From: an uncultured Candidatus Saccharibacteria bacterium
GTDB lineage: Bacteria > Patescibacteriota > Saccharimonadia > Saccharimonadales > Saccharimonadaceae
DNA: 64,000 nt
Direction of reading: 5' to 3'
NCBI GenBank assembly: GCA_946530965.1
Contig: CAMNAK010000001.1
Span: forward strand, 124,001-188,000
The notes below the pieces were generated by a model. It searched no databases, had not been told where the DNA came from, and was given only the letters and a program-made list of their open reading frames with translations. The translations under genes were made by a program, and so were the position numbers. Positions 9,343 to 18,479 of the stretch are shown here, one piece after another. Position 1 is the first letter of the stretch, and every line of letters begins with the position of its first letter.

Positions 9343-11124
9343 GTGAATATAGATAAAATCCGCAATTTTTGTATTATTGCGCATATTGACCACGGCAAGT
9401 CGACTTTGGCTGATAGAATGCTCGAAATAACGGGCACTGTTGCTAAGCGCGAAATGAAATCTCAGCTACTAGATAGCATGGAGCTTGAGCGCGAAAAGGG
9501 TATCACTATCAAGTTGACTCCTGTTTGCATGCAATACAAAGGCTATTCTTTGAATCTTATCGACACGCCAGGTCACGTGGATTTTTCTTATGAGGTTTCC
9601 CGCTCGCTTCAGGCAGTAGAGGGCGCTATTCTTGTCGTTGACGCTACGCAGGGTATTCAGGCGCAGACTCTTGCAAACGTTTATCTTGCGCTCGAGCAGG
9701 ATTTGACGATTATTCCTGTTATTAACAAAATTGATCTTCCTGCTAGCGACGTTCCTCGTGTTTCTGCCGAGATTATGAATCTTCTTGGCTGTGACGAATC
9801 TGAGATTATTAAGGTCTCCGCAAAGACTGGCGAACATGTCGACGAGGTTCTTGATGCAATTATTGATCGTGTCCCGGCGCCAAAGCTCGAAGAAGGTAAT
9901 GAGACTAAGGCTCTTATCTTCGACTCTTATTTCGACGATTACCGCGGTGTTGTGCTTTATGTTCGTATGTTTGGCGGCAGCTTGCCAAAGAATTCTAATA
10001 TCACGATGATGGCAACTGGCTCCAAGGATATTGCGCTTGAAGTTGGTATCTTGAATCCGAAGATGTCTCCGCGCCAGACTCTCGAACCGGGCGAAATTGG
10101 ATATATCGTAACGAATCTCAAAGCAACTCGCGAAGCAAAGGTTGGTGATACGGTAACACTTACAAAGAATCCAGCTACAAAAGCTTTGCCGGGCTACAAA
10201 AACGTTCGTCCATTTGTCTATGCTGGCTTCTTTCCAGTTTCTAATGACCAGTATAAAGATCTTAAAGATGCACTAGAAAAGCTATCTTTGGCAGATTCTG
10301 CCTTGCAATATGAACCAGAAAACTCTCCAGTGCTTGGCTTTGGTCTTCGTATCGGCTTCCTTGGTCTCCTTCATATGGATATCATTCGCGAACGCCTCGA
10401 GCGTGAGTTCAAGCTCGATCTTATCGTTACGAATCCATCGACAGACTACCATGTCTTACTAACTAGTGGCGAAGAACTGGATATACGTAGCGCCTCGGAT
10501 TTGCCAGATGTAACCTTTGTTGAAGAGATTCGTGAGCCATGGGCGAAGGGTGAAATTATTACGCCAAAGGAATATATCGGCGCCATCCTTGAGCTTATTA
10601 TTGGTAAACGTGGTATCCAGAAAAACATCTCATATATTGATACTCGTGCTGTTATTGACTTTGAGGCTCCAATGGCGAACCTTCTTACAGATTTCTATGA
10701 TCAGCTTAAGTCTTCTACATCTGGCTATGCTAGCTTTAATTATGAGCTTGGTGGATATAAGGCGGAAGATTTGGTTCGTGTAGATGTCTTGGTTGCTGGC
10801 GAAAAGATTGATGCCTTGTCTGTTATGGCTCACCGCAGTGAAGCTGACGCAATCGGCCGTACGGTTACAAAGAAGCTAAAGGAAGTTATTCCGCGTCAGA
10901 ACTTCGAGGTGGCACTTCAGGCTGCAATTGGTGCAAGGATTATCGCCCGCGAAACGCTTGGCGCATATCGCAAGGATGTCACGGTAAAGATTCATACTGG
11001 TGACCGTGATCGTAAAGCAAAGCTGACCGAGAAGCAGAAACGCGGTAAAGCTCGTATGAAGCGCTTTGGCAAAGTAGATATTCCAAGCGAAGCCTTTACG
11101 GTATTACTAAAAAGAGATAGCTAA
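9343..11124 (+). CDS. lepA: Elongation factor 4 (LepA), translational GTPase
   Basis: 593-aa ribosome-associated GTPase of the LepA/EF4 family. The G domain shows AHIDHGKSTLADRM (P-loop), DTPGHVDF (G3) and NKIDLP (G4). The C-terminal LepA-specific region contains GDRDRKAKLTEKQKRGKARM, typical of the family. Length matches the family norm (about 600 aa). The start is GTG at 9343; no Shine-Dalgarno is seen and an extended -10 ends 6 bases upstream, so a leaderless GTG mRNA is predicted. It is followed by a bidirectional terminator shared with the convergent adenylate-kinase-like gene. Confidence 0.97.
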   Translation: MNIDKIRNFCIIAHIDHGKSTLADRMLEITGTVAKREMKSQLLDSMELEREKGITIKLTPVCMQYKGYSLNLIDTPGHVDFSYEVSRSLQAVEGAILVVDATQGIQAQTLANVYLALEQDLTIIPVINKIDLPASDVPRVSAEIMNLLGCDESEIIKVSAKTGEHVDEVLDAIIDRVPAPKLEEGNETKALIFDSYFDDYRGVVLYVRMFGGSLPKNSNITMMATGSKDIALEVGILNPKMSPRQTLEPGEIGYIVTNLKATREAKVGDTVTLTKNPATKALPGYKNVRPFVYAGFFPVSNDQYKDLKDALEKLSLADSALQYEPENSPVLGFGLRIGFLGLLHMDIIRERLEREFKLDLIVTNPSTDYHVLLTSGEELDIRSASDLPDVTFVEEIREPWAKGEIITPKEYIGAILELIIGKRGIQKNISYIDTRAVIDFEAPMANLLTDFYDQLKSSTSGYASFNYELGGYKAEDLVRVDVLVAGEKIDALSVMAHRSEADAIGRTVTKKLKEVIPRQNFEVALQAAIGARIIARETLGAYRKDVTVKIHTGDRDRKAKLTEKQKRGKARMKRFGKVDIPSEAFTVLLKRDS

Positions 11125-11157
11125 AAAAATAGAGCTGGATGAACCGGCTCTATTTTT
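11125..11157. terminator. Bidirectional intrinsic terminator between lepA and adk-like gene
   Basis: Inverted repeat AAAAATAGAGC/GCTCTATTTTT with GG/CC inside the loop. It has T runs on both strands and serves both convergent genes. Confidence 0.85.
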
Positions 11158-11161
11158 AATG

Positions 11162-11779
11162 TTATTTACAAACTTTAAGTAGTGCTTCGATAGTATTCTG
11201 GAATACTTCGTCGCGGCTTTCCTTGGCGTCAACCTCTACGAGCAAGCCTTCGTTCTTGTAAACTTCAAGAACTGGAAGAGTCTTCTCGTTGAATTCCTTA
11301 ATGCGAAGCTCGAGTGCCTCTTCGTTAAGATCATCACCACGAGCGCCACGATCTAGACTCTCGAGCGCGAGTTTGCGGCGCTTTTCCATCTCTTCGCGAG
11401 AGATATTGAGGAGGATCGCCGCCTTGATAGGATGTCCAGCGTTTGCTGCGGCTTCCATAACAGGACGTTCTTCGCCTTCCCAGCGACCAACACTACTAAG
11501 AATCAAAGGAAATTCCTTCAAATCTTCGTTTGCGAAATATGGCAAAACGATAGTGCGGAATTTGTCTGTGCTAGCAAGAGCGCCAGAGTTCATTTCTTCG
11601 CGTAGCTTTTCGTCTCTCTCCTGAGCGTCGCGTAGGATGGAGCCGGAGCTAAGTAGTTTACCACCAAAGGTTTCGGCGAGGCGAGCGCCAATGGTGTCTT
11701 TTCCCGAAAATGGCATGCCAAAGATATTGATACTACCTGTGCCGAGCCATTCTTTGATGATTTCGATATTCTGTTCCAT
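11162..11779 (-). CDS. adk: Adenylate-kinase-like nucleoside monophosphate kinase
   Basis: 205-aa P-loop kinase expected to transfer phosphate between ATP and a nucleoside monophosphate. The P-loop is GMPFSGKDT (residues 21-29) instead of the usual GxPGxGKGT. The lid/CORE signature RGARGDDLNEEALELRIKEF resembles adenylate kinase RxDDNxExxxxRLxxY, followed by LPVLEVYKNEGLLVEVDA, as in the C-terminal part of that family. It has no zinc lid insertion. It is transcribed convergently to lepA and divergently from the next gene; its own extended -10 (TGATACAAT on the minus strand) overlaps the promoter of the divergent gene. The family is clear; the exact substrate is inferred. Confidence 0.75.
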   Translation of the reverse strand: MEQNIEIIKEWLGTGSINIFGMPFSGKDTIGARLAETFGGKLLSSGSILRDAQERDEKLREEMNSGALASTDKFRTIVLPYFANEDLKEFPLILSSVGRWEGEERPVMEAAANAGHPIKAAILLNISREEMEKRRKLALESLDRGARGDDLNEEALELRIKEFNEKTLPVLEVYKNEGLLVEVDAKESRDEVFQNTIEALLKVCK

Positions 11780-11788
11780 AATTTTTAA

Positions 11789-11797
11789 TGTTAAAAT
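11789..11797 (+). promoter_or_regulatory. Extended -10 promoter TGTTAAAAT, leaderless
   Basis: Lies 8 bases before the ATG at 11806 and overlaps the oppositely directed adk-like promoter region (minus-strand TGATACAAT), so the two divergent transcripts may interfere with each other. Confidence 0.6.
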
Positions 11798-11805
11798 TGT
11801 ATCAT

Positions 11806-12942
11806 ATGGATAATCAGAATGCGAATGGTGGGAAAGCGTTGCCGAAATTTCCTTTTCTTGGGGGTAAAGACGAAAGCAAAGTAACGCGCGACGGCGTCGA
11901 AATGACGGCCGATCAGGACGTTCTATCTCCTATGACGAAAGCTCAAAGCGTCGAGGTTGAGAATTTGCGCGCAAAAAGTCTTGTCGAATCCGAACGCGAA
12001 AAAGCCAACGAAGAGCTTCGTCGTATCGAAGAATATAATGCAAGAATCCGCGCGATGGAGGAGGCTCGTCTGCGCGCCGAAAAAGCCAAAAAGACCACGG
12101 TTTACGTAATAGTTGCTATTATTTGCGTTGCTTTGGCTGTCGCTACGCTTGTATTCGTCCTAGTTCTTCTTAATGCTCTAAGGCGCCCAACGACTTACGT
12201 TCCAGAAGAAAAAGAGAAGAAAGAGCAGCAATACGCTCAGGTTGAGGGCTATCAGTGCGAGACTGCAAAATGTGGCAAGATTGCAGAGCTTTCGGATGGT
12301 CGCATTATTCTTCGTGATGGCGCATATTATATCTATGATCTCGAGTCGAAAGAAAAGACTGTTACGGCGATTGATAATACCGACTACTATTCTGTCTTGC
12401 CATTTGTTTGGGGCGAGAAAACATATCTTGTGCTCGACCTTGATGCTGGCCTAAATGCAATCTTCTCAATTGCGGATAACAGATATGTCGTTGATGCTAA
12501 CTATGATGCAATCTACACGGATATAGAGAGCGATACCTACAAAGATATGAAGTGGGTTTATGGTAAGTATATTGTCGCAAGTCGCTCTGGTGGTTATCGC
12601 ATTATAGACATGAGCGCCAATAACTCCGAAAAGGTTAATGGCAGCAAGAAGGTCTTTGCTATTGAACATGGTCCATACTTCATTGGCTATGAATCTGATG
12701 GTCAGAGACGCGTATTTAATAATTCCGGCACACAAATCTATCTCTGTCCAGCTGAAAATAATCTATATGCTCGCGATGGTTTACTAATAACCGTTGACCC
12801 AGATTATGATTACGATATATTCGGTACGGATGGTGAATCTCCGGATGGTTATTCATTCGAAGACGAGCTCGACGATCAGGATTCGGATACCTTGCCAAAT
12901 TACTTAAATAACGGCAGTTACTTCAAGATTCCAAAGGAATAA
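11806..12942 (+). CDS. Membrane-anchored protein with coiled-coil cytoplasmic part, unknown
   Basis: 378 aa from the ATG at 11806; the ORF-track ATG at 11788 lies inside the -10 element, so the shorter start is preferred. Layout: a polar N-terminus of about 50 residues, a charged probable coiled coil (about 50-100, rich in EREKANEELRRIEEYNAR), one transmembrane segment (about 102-130, VYVIVAIICVALAVATLVFV), then an outer domain of about 245 residues with beta-propeller-like repeated aromatic and Asp motifs (DGRIILRDGAYYIYDLES). The C-terminal end is acidic. No family is recognised. Single-pass proteins of this layout recur in this window (18.6, 59.5, 60.4 kb). Confidence 0.7.
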   Translation: MDNQNANGGKALPKFPFLGGKDESKVTRDGVEMTADQDVLSPMTKAQSVEVENLRAKSLVESEREKANEELRRIEEYNARIRAMEEARLRAEKAKKTTVYVIVAIICVALAVATLVFVLVLLNALRRPTTYVPEEKEKKEQQYAQVEGYQCETAKCGKIAELSDGRIILRDGAYYIYDLESKEKTVTAIDNTDYYSVLPFVWGEKTYLVLDLDAGLNAIFSIADNRYVVDANYDAIYTDIESDTYKDMKWVYGKYIVASRSGGYRIIDMSANNSEKVNGSKKVFAIEHGPYFIGYESDGQRRVFNNSGTQIYLCPAENNLYARDGLLITVDPDYDYDIFGTDGESPDGYSFEDELDDQDSDTLPNYLNNGSYFKIPKE

Positions 12943-12952
12943 AACTAAACAA

Positions 12953-12978
12953 ACTAGCTCCAAATGGGGCTAGTTTTT
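12953..12978 (+). terminator. Intrinsic terminator
   Basis: ACTAGCTCC/GGGGCTAGT hairpin with loop AAAT (one G-T pair), followed by TTTTT. Ends the 11.8 kb gene. Confidence 0.8.
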
Positions 12979-12994
12979 ATACGGAGAGGCGCCA

Positions 12995-13021
12995 TTAGCA
13001 AACCTTGCCAAAGAGTGCTAA
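12995..13021 (+). promoter_or_regulatory. CIRCE operator (HrcA binding site)
   Basis: TTAGCAAAC-N9-GAGTGCTAA. The right arm is a perfect match to the CIRCE consensus (TTAGCACTC-N9-GAGTGCTAA) and the left arm matches at TTAGCA. It lies just upstream of the hrcA -10 box, so autoregulation of hrcA-grpE is expected. Confidence 0.85.
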
Positions 13022-13027
13022 AAGGCA

Positions 13028-13033
13028 TAAAAT
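13028..13033 (+). promoter_or_regulatory. -10 box of hrcA (TAAAAT), leaderless
   Basis: Ends 6 bases before the ATG of hrcA and 7 bases after CIRCE. HrcA bound at CIRCE would cover the -35 to -10 region. Confidence 0.65.
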
Positions 13034-13039
13034 AAGCTT

Positions 13040-13771
13040 ATGACAGATCGTCAAAGAGAAATTCTATTTGCAATTATTGAAGAATACGCTGAGCTAGCCA
13101 CCCCTGTTGGTAGTGTTACTCTCGCAAAACTTTTTGACGTCTCTTCAGCGACAATTCGCGCCGAAATGGTAAAGCTCGAGGAAATGGGTCTTATTAAACA
13201 GCCGCATACTTCTGCTGGTCGTGTTCCTACTGATGCTGGCTATAGGCTTTATGTCAATCAGCTCCAGGAAAAGATGGAGAACAAGAGTGCCGCCGAAAAA
13301 GAAGAGCCAGAAATGCCAAAAGATAGAACGACTAAAGCTCTTGCGACTCGTATTCAGGCTCAGACCCGTGCAGACTATGCGATTCGCAGCGCCGTAGATA
13401 GTCTAGTAGATCTTACCGGCAACCTTGGTCTTGCAACCGTTGGTGATCAGCTATATATCTCTGGTTTTGGCAATCTATTTTCTCAGCCAGAGTTTTCTCA
13501 GGCAAACCAGGTTCAGGCCGTAGCTAAGCTTCTAGACAATATCAAGCCATGGTTACGCGAGGTCTCGCCAAACGAAGCTATTAATGTGTATATCGGTACG
13601 GAAAATCCTATCGGTAAGACTTCTAATGTTTCCTTGATTGTTTCGCGTTTTCGCTCGCCTTTCTCAGACAGGAGCTATATTGGCGTTCTTGGACCAACCA
13701 GGCAGTCTTATCGCCGTGTAATGTCGCTAGTTCGTAATGCTGGAATAATGTTGGAGGATATTTTGCTATGA
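13040..13771 (+). CDS. hrcA: Heat-inducible transcription repressor HrcA, short form
   Basis: 243-aa repressor of heat-shock genes; most HrcA proteins are about 340 aa. The N-terminal winged helix is clear ([50 protein letters not shown]). The middle carries a reduced GAF-like region and the C-terminal [19 protein letters not shown] motif typical of the family is retained, so the missing length is internal. A CIRCE element sits directly upstream. The stop overlaps the grpE start (ATGA). dnaK and dnaJ are not in the window. Confidence 0.92.
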   Translation: MTDRQREILFAIIEEYAELATPVGSVTLAKLFDVSSATIRAEMVKLEEMGLIKQPHTSAGRVPTDAGYRLYVNQLQEKMENKSAAEKEEPEMPKDRTTKALATRIQAQTRADYAIRSAVDSLVDLTGNLGLATVGDQLYISGFGNLFSQPEFSQANQVQAVAKLLDNIKPWLREVSPNEAINVYIGTENPIGKTSNVSLIVSRFRSPFSDRSYIGVLGPTRQSYRRVMSLVRNAGIMLEDILL

Positions 13772-14274
13772 AAGATAAGAAAGTTAAACAAGATCTAGAA
13801 AACGAAGAACAGGTTCAGGAAGCTCCTGAAGTTGTTGAAGAAGCTCAGCCAGAAGTTGTAGAATCTCCAGAACAGGCAAAAATTACCGAGCTAACTAACG
13901 ATCTTCAGCGCACGCGCGCAGATTTTGAAAACTACCGCCGTCAGACCGAAGTTCAACGCGAGCAATATGGCGAAGTTATTAAACAATCTACGATTGCTAA
14001 GGTTTTGCCGCTTCTTGATGATATTGACCGCGCTATTAAGGCTCAGCCAGAAGTTATGGGTCCACTAGCAAAGAACTTCGAAAAGACCCTCAAGAGTTTG
14101 TCTCTAGAAAAGATTGAACCAGCAGCTGGCGAAGAGTTTAACCCAGATCTACATAACGCTGTTATGGTGGAAGGCGATGGCGACGAAGAAACTATCGCTG
14201 AAGTTTTGCAGCCTGGTTATTATTACGAAGGTCACATTGTGCGTACCGCAATGGTAAAAGTTGCAAAGAACTAA
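13768..14274 (+). CDS. grpE: Nucleotide exchange factor GrpE
   Basis: 168-aa co-chaperone that releases ADP from DnaK. An acidic disordered N-terminus (about residues 1-40, Glu/Val/Pro-rich) is followed by the dimerising coiled coil ([20 protein letters not shown]) and the GrpE beta domain with [20 protein letters not shown] and the C-terminal motif [19 protein letters not shown]. Normal length for the family. Its start overlaps the hrcA stop by 4 bases, so it shares the CIRCE-controlled promoter. Confidence 0.95.
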   Translation: MKDKKVKQDLENEEQVQEAPEVVEEAQPEVVESPEQAKITELTNDLQRTRADFENYRRQTEVQREQYGEVIKQSTIAKVLPLLDDIDRAIKAQPEVMGPLAKNFEKTLKSLSLEKIEPAAGEEFNPDLHNAVMVEGDGDEETIAEVLQPGYYYEGHIVRTAMVKVAKN

Positions 14275-14275
14275 T

Positions 14276-14935
14276 ATGAAATTCAAGATTATTACGCTAT
14301 TTCCAGAGATGTTCGACAAGGTTTTTGGCCAGTCGATGCTTTGGAAGGCCCAAGATAGAGGCTTGGCTAGCTTCGAGACTATTGACCTAAGGGAATTTGG
14401 CTTAGGTCCTCGCAAGCAAGTCGACGATACGCCTTATGGCGGTGGTGACGGTATGCTTTTGAAGCCAGAGCCAATTTTTGCTGCTGTTGAAAAAGCCAAA
14501 GAAGAGTTGCCAAACGCAAAGGTAGTCCTTATGACGCCAAAAGGTCCAATCTGGGATCAGAAACGCGCTTCAGAATTTGCTACTTCTGGTGACGACTTTA
14601 TTATTATTTGTCCACATTACGAAGGATATGATGAGCGCATTTTGACGCTCGTGGATTACCAGGTTTCTCTCGGTAAGTTTATTCTTACTGGTGGCGAAAT
14701 TCCCACCATGGCTATGGTGGATAGTATCGTGCGTCTTATCCCTGGTGTTCTTGGCGGTGAAACTTCGGCTGAGATCGAGAGCTTTAGCGACGGAGATAAC
14801 TTCGAGTATCCGCAATATACACGCCCAGAAGATTTTCGTGGTATGAAAGTACCAGAAATCTTGCTATCTGGGAACCATGGCGAAATTGCAAAATGGCGAG
14901 CCGCCAACGCGCCAACTAAACCGAGCGAAAAATAA
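14276..14935 (+). CDS. trmD: tRNA (guanine37-N1)-methyltransferase TrmD
   Basis: 219-aa SPOUT methyltransferase that makes m1G37 in tRNA, preventing frameshifting. The ATG at 14276 follows the grpE stop directly; the upstream TTG in the ORF track would overlap grpE and is not needed. Family motifs: FPEMFDKVFGQSMLWKAQ, DDTPYGGGDGMLLKPEP and the trefoil-knot SAM site GGEIPTMAMVDSIVRLIPGV. Usual length is about 230-250 aa. The stop overlaps the recG start (TAATG). Confidence 0.96.
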   Translation: MKFKIITLFPEMFDKVFGQSMLWKAQDRGLASFETIDLREFGLGPRKQVDDTPYGGGDGMLLKPEPIFAAVEKAKEELPNAKVVLMTPKGPIWDQKRASEFATSGDDFIIICPHYEGYDERILTLVDYQVSLGKFILTGGEIPTMAMVDSIVRLIPGVLGGETSAEIESFSDGDNFEYPQYTRPEDFRGMKVPEILLSGNHGEIAKWRAANAPTKPSEK

Positions 14936-16935
14936 TGGACCTTGCCTCGCCAATTGAAGACGTAAAGGGTGTAGGGCCAAAAACTAGCGAAGTATTAAAC
15001 CATGCTGGCATTTTTACGCTCCGAGATTTGGTCTATCATCTACCGAGGACATACCAAGATTTTCAGGAAGCGCAGAGTATCAAAGATCTAAAACCTGGCC
15101 AAGTTGCGATTAAAGCGCGCGTAGATGCTATTTCTACGAGCCGCAAGCGTCGTGGGCTAAGCCTAACCGAGGCCACGCTACGCGATTCTACGGGTGCAGT
15201 TCGTGCTATCTGGTTCAACCAGCCATATCGCGCAAAGCAGCTAGCTACGAATAAGGAATATTATTTTAGCGGCAAGCTAGAGTTTTCTTACGGTCGCTTC
15301 CAGCTCATGAATCCATCAGCTGAAGCTTCTGGAGATATTGATAAAGGCGCAGAAAATGGTCTCCAGCCAATCTATCCAGCGCGCGGCACGGTTAAAACTA
15401 ATGATTTCCGCAAGTTTATCAAGAATATCCAGAATCAGATTGCTTTGACTCCAGATATGATCCCAAACTTTGAAGGCAGGGCGGATGCGCTTTTGTCGGT
15501 GCATTTTCCAGAGAATATAGATGACGCTACGGAGGGCAGGAATTATCTGGCTACCGAGGAATTATTTAGTCTTTTGTTAGCTTCTAGGCTAAATCGCGAG
15601 GCAAACCAGCAACTTAGAACTACACCAATTAAATGCGATCTTCCTGCGCTCCAGAAACTGATCAAATCTTTGCCGTTTAGTCTTACAAATGCTCAGAGAA
15701 GGGCGGTTTGGGAGATTATACAGGATATGGAAAAAGATATCCCAATGAACCGTTTGCTTCAGGGTGATGTTGGTTCTGGTAAAACCATGGTTGCTGCGCT
15801 TTCTGGTTTTGTTGCGGCAAGGGCTGGTATGCAGACGGCGATTATGGCGCCAACAGAGGTTTTGGCAGCTCAGCACGCCGAATCTTTGTCTGAGCTATTT
15901 GGAGATAAGTTAAGTATTGCCTTGCTTACTGGCTCTACTAAGCATAAAACCGAACTCAAGAAACATATCGCGAGCGGAGAAGTGGATTTGGTGGTTGGTA
16001 CTCATGCGCTAATTACGGACGACACAAAGTTTCATAATCTAGGCCTTGCAATTATTGATGAACAACATCGCTTCGGTGTTGCTCAGCGTCAGAAGCTTCT
16101 GAGCAAAGCTCATACAATGCCACATCTATTGTCTATGACCGCAACGCCGATCCCGCGCTCTTTGCAGCTGACTATTTTTGGCGACCTTAGCGTTTCTATT
16201 CTTGATGAGCTTCCGGCAGGTCGCCAGGCCATCACGAGCAAGATTATCTCGCCAAATTCTACTAAGCAAATGTGGGAGAAAATCAAGCCAGAGCTCGAGA
16301 ATCATCATCAGGTTTACTATATCTGCAAAAAGATTGATGACGATGGTAAGAGTGAGCTTGCGTCCGTAAAGCGCGAATGTCAGAAGATTGCCAAAATGTT
16401 TCCAGATTACCATGTTGGATTGCTGCACGGTAAAATGAAACCAGCCGAAAAGGACGATATCATGAAGCGTTTCTCGGCGGGTCAGATAGATATCTTGGTA
16501 AGTACGACTGTTGTTGAGGTTGGCGTGAACGTCCCAAATGCTACTGTTATGGTGATTGTTGATGCGGATCAATATGGTCTCTCGCAGCTTCATCAGCTCC
16601 GTGGTCGCGTCGGTCGCGGCAGTGACGCAAGCTATTGTTATTTGGTTAATTCTAGCTCTGATGCCCCGTCAAGAAGGCTTCGCGAAATCGAGAAATCTCA
16701 GGATGGCTTCTATCTTGCCGAGGTTGACCTTAAACTCCGTGGTCCAGGCGAAATTTACGGTGCATTGCAGCATGGCGCGCTAGATCTTCGTATTGCTTCA
16801 GTTACGGATACGAAGCTAGTCCATAAAGCCGAGAGGCTCGTAGACGACTTTTTGAAACAGGGCTATAATTTGCTAGAATATAAGGAGCTAAATGCTGAAG
16901 TTAAAAAATATCAGCGTTTAACCACGCTTAATTAA
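14935..16935 (+). CDS. recG: ATP-dependent DNA helicase RecG
   Basis: 666-aa superfamily 2 helicase that regresses stalled forks and processes recombination intermediates. The N-terminal wedge/OB domain includes GVGPKTSEVLNHAGIFTLRD. Helicase motifs: GDVGSGKT (Walker A, about residues 277-284), DEQHRFGVAQR (DExH box, about 373-383), MTATPIPRSL (motif III) and the C-terminal QLRGRVGRG (motif VI). Slightly shorter than E. coli RecG (693 aa). Coupled to trmD by TAATG overlap. Confidence 0.96.
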   Translation: MDLASPIEDVKGVGPKTSEVLNHAGIFTLRDLVYHLPRTYQDFQEAQSIKDLKPGQVAIKARVDAISTSRKRRGLSLTEATLRDSTGAVRAIWFNQPYRAKQLATNKEYYFSGKLEFSYGRFQLMNPSAEASGDIDKGAENGLQPIYPARGTVKTNDFRKFIKNIQNQIALTPDMIPNFEGRADALLSVHFPENIDDATEGRNYLATEELFSLLLASRLNREANQQLRTTPIKCDLPALQKLIKSLPFSLTNAQRRAVWEIIQDMEKDIPMNRLLQGDVGSGKTMVAALSGFVAARAGMQTAIMAPTEVLAAQHAESLSELFGDKLSIALLTGSTKHKTELKKHIASGEVDLVVGTHALITDDTKFHNLGLAIIDEQHRFGVAQRQKLLSKAHTMPHLLSMTATPIPRSLQLTIFGDLSVSILDELPAGRQAITSKIISPNSTKQMWEKIKPELENHHQVYYICKKIDDDGKSELASVKRECQKIAKMFPDYHVGLLHGKMKPAEKDDIMKRFSAGQIDILVSTTVVEVGVNVPNATVMVIVDADQYGLSQLHQLRGRVGRGSDASYCYLVNSSSDAPSRRLREIEKSQDGFYLAEVDLKLRGPGEIYGALQHGALDLRIASVTDTKLVHKAERLVDDFLKQGYNLLEYKELNAEVKKYQRLTTLN

Positions 16936-16943
16936 AGACGAAT

Positions 16944-17804
16944 ATGTATTCATCTCTTGGAGTAAGAAAAAATTCAAAACATTCTGGCGAGCTAATCGGT
17001 ACGCACCAGCGTATAGATGAAGTTGCTCGTCGCATGATTTCGCGAAACGTTGATGTGGCGCGTGCTTTTCCGAGCACGCAGGAAATCCTTGCCTTTGAAG
17101 GTATGCAAGGCCCGGATGGCCTAAAACGTAAATCCCCAGGCGTCGACGAGCCAGAACATTTTATTATTCCAGGCGAAGATGACGGCGTGTTGATCGGATA
17201 TATTCGCGATCATCACTATAACTTAACTAAGGCTTTGCGCGAAAGGAATCACGAACGCGCAGCTTTTGAGGCGGCTTGGATGGCTCACGCAATTACTGAT
17301 GGTTTAACGCCTGCGCATCACTATCCTTATCGCGAGCGCGTCGATGAATTGATGCAGGAAAAAGACTACAAGAAGCTTTTTGGCGTCAAAATTAAAGGTA
17401 TTATGCGCGGAGATAACTTGGCTCAGGCGGCTAGGAATAACTGGCTCTATTGGGGTGCTGGCGGCATTATGACAAAGCATATCGCCTTTGAGTATGGCGT
17501 AGCGCAGACTATTGCCTTGCTTCCAAAGAAACGAATTACGCCTCATATGTCCCGCAAGGAATTCTCGCATATTGATTACGAAAAGGTTTTCTATAAATCT
17601 CTCGAGCGCGTAAACAATCTCAAGATGTATGAACGTTTCCTGAAGGATGGCTGGACGACTGAACTTGCCATGGAAACCTATCAGATTTTGATTCCTGAAA
17701 TAATTCGCTGCGTGGCTTTGAACTGGGCGAGCTGTATCGAAGAATCTGGTCTGATACTGTATAGCCAGATGGATAGTAAGAAAAAGGCAAAGCATGAAAA
17801 ATAG
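16944..17804 (+). CDS. Unknown protein, possible zinc phospholipase C / P1-nuclease fold
   Basis: 286 aa, mainly helical, with no signal peptide or membrane segment. Conserved-looking His/Asp clusters GTHQRIDEVARR, IRDHHYNLTKAL and AWMAHAITDGLTPAHHYPY resemble the metal-ligand pattern of the zinc-dependent phospholipase C / S1-P1 nuclease superfamily (H, then D/H, then HxxxD plus HH). This is a motif-level guess. It lies between recG and rsmD and overlaps rsmD by 11 bases, so it is co-transcribed with information-processing genes, which does not settle its job. Confidence 0.5.
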   Translation: MYSSLGVRKNSKHSGELIGTHQRIDEVARRMISRNVDVARAFPSTQEILAFEGMQGPDGLKRKSPGVDEPEHFIIPGEDDGVLIGYIRDHHYNLTKALRERNHERAAFEAAWMAHAITDGLTPAHHYPYRERVDELMQEKDYKKLFGVKIKGIMRGDNLAQAARNNWLYWGAGGIMTKHIAFEYGVAQTIALLPKKRITPHMSRKEFSHIDYEKVFYKSLERVNNLKMYERFLKDGWTTELAMETYQILIPEIIRCVALNWASCIEESGLILYSQMDSKKKAKHEK

Positions 17805-18315
17805 CAAGAAAATCCGCATTATTTCTGGCGAATTTGGCGGTAGGCTAATCGATACGCCAAAAAGTGAGCTAACTCAGCCAATGGGCGACCGCGAGCGTAT
17901 GGCGATATTTAACCGTCTACGCGACGAAATTCCAGGCACGCGCGTGCTGGATATGTTTGCGGGCAGCGGTGCTTTGGGTATTGAGGCTTTGTCTCTTGGT
18001 GCTGGGAGTGTAGATTTTGTAGATAAGAGTTCTGAAGCGAAACGTACTATCAAACAGAATCTGAGTCTACTGAAGATCGAAAACGGCAATGTGGTTGGCG
18101 AGCCAAGTGGTAAATACGATCTAATTTTTATGGATCCTCCTTATGATAACCCACAATACGAGCTATGCCTCAAAATCGCTAGTGGATACCTATCAGATTC
18201 CGGTTATCTAGTTTTGTCTCATCCAGCTTCGCCAGAACCGCCAGTTTTTGATGACCTAGAGCTACTTAGCGATAGAAAATACGCCGCAGCGCATATCAAA
18301 ATCTATCAAAAATAA
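17794..18315 (+). CDS. rsmD: 16S rRNA (guanine966-N2)-methyltransferase RsmD
   Basis: 173-aa Rossmann-fold methyltransferase acting on G966 of 16S rRNA. Seen: RIISGEFGGRLIDTP (N-terminal family motif), VLDMFAGSGALGIEALSLGA (SAM-binding motif I) and FMDPPYDNP, the (N/D)PPY catalytic motif of N-methylating enzymes. Length is normal. The start overlaps the end of the upstream gene by 11 bases. The hairpin downstream can terminate it. Confidence 0.93.
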   Translation: MKNSKKIRIISGEFGGRLIDTPKSELTQPMGDRERMAIFNRLRDEIPGTRVLDMFAGSGALGIEALSLGAGSVDFVDKSSEAKRTIKQNLSLLKIENGNVVGEPSGKYDLIFMDPPYDNPQYELCLKIASGYLSDSGYLVLSHPASPEPPVFDDLELLSDRKYAAAHIKIYQK

Positions 18316-18320
18316 TTGAA

Positions 18321-18357
18321 ATAAAAAAATAAGGTCAACCTCCCAGATGACCTTATT
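18321..18357 (-). terminator. Intrinsic terminator, strongest on minus strand
   Basis: AATAAGGTCA/TGACCTTATT hairpin. On the minus strand it is followed by TTTTTTTAT, a good terminator for the 19-codon gene at 18.4 kb; on the plus strand the tail (CTTGTTCT) is weaker but could end rsmD. Confidence 0.75.
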
Positions 18358-18363
18358 CTTGTT

Positions 18364-18423
18364 CTAAAGGCTGCGTACTTCGATTTCTACGCTACCTTCA
18401 ATTTTTTCGATGTCAATTGACAT
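18364..18423 (-). CDS. Predicted 19-aa acidic micropeptide
   Basis: Too short for the ORF track. On the minus strand an ATG at 18423 opens 19 codons ending in TAG, giving MSIDIEKIEGSVEIEVRSL. GAGGT lies 7 bases upstream of the ATG, an extended -10 TGCTATAAT at 18480-18488 lies further up, and an intrinsic terminator follows the stop. The whole transcription unit is about 150 bases. The alternating hydrophobic/charged pattern (IEKIEGSVEIEV) suggests a beta hairpin or amphipathic strand. No known peptide family is recognised. Alternatively this is a small RNA and the ORF is incidental. Confidence 0.5.
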   Translation of the reverse strand: MSIDIEKIEGSVEIEVRSL

Positions 18424-18479
18424 TGTGTATACCTCGTTTTTGTTTTGTGTTTGTTTGTCTCTCAACTCTCCACGTAACA

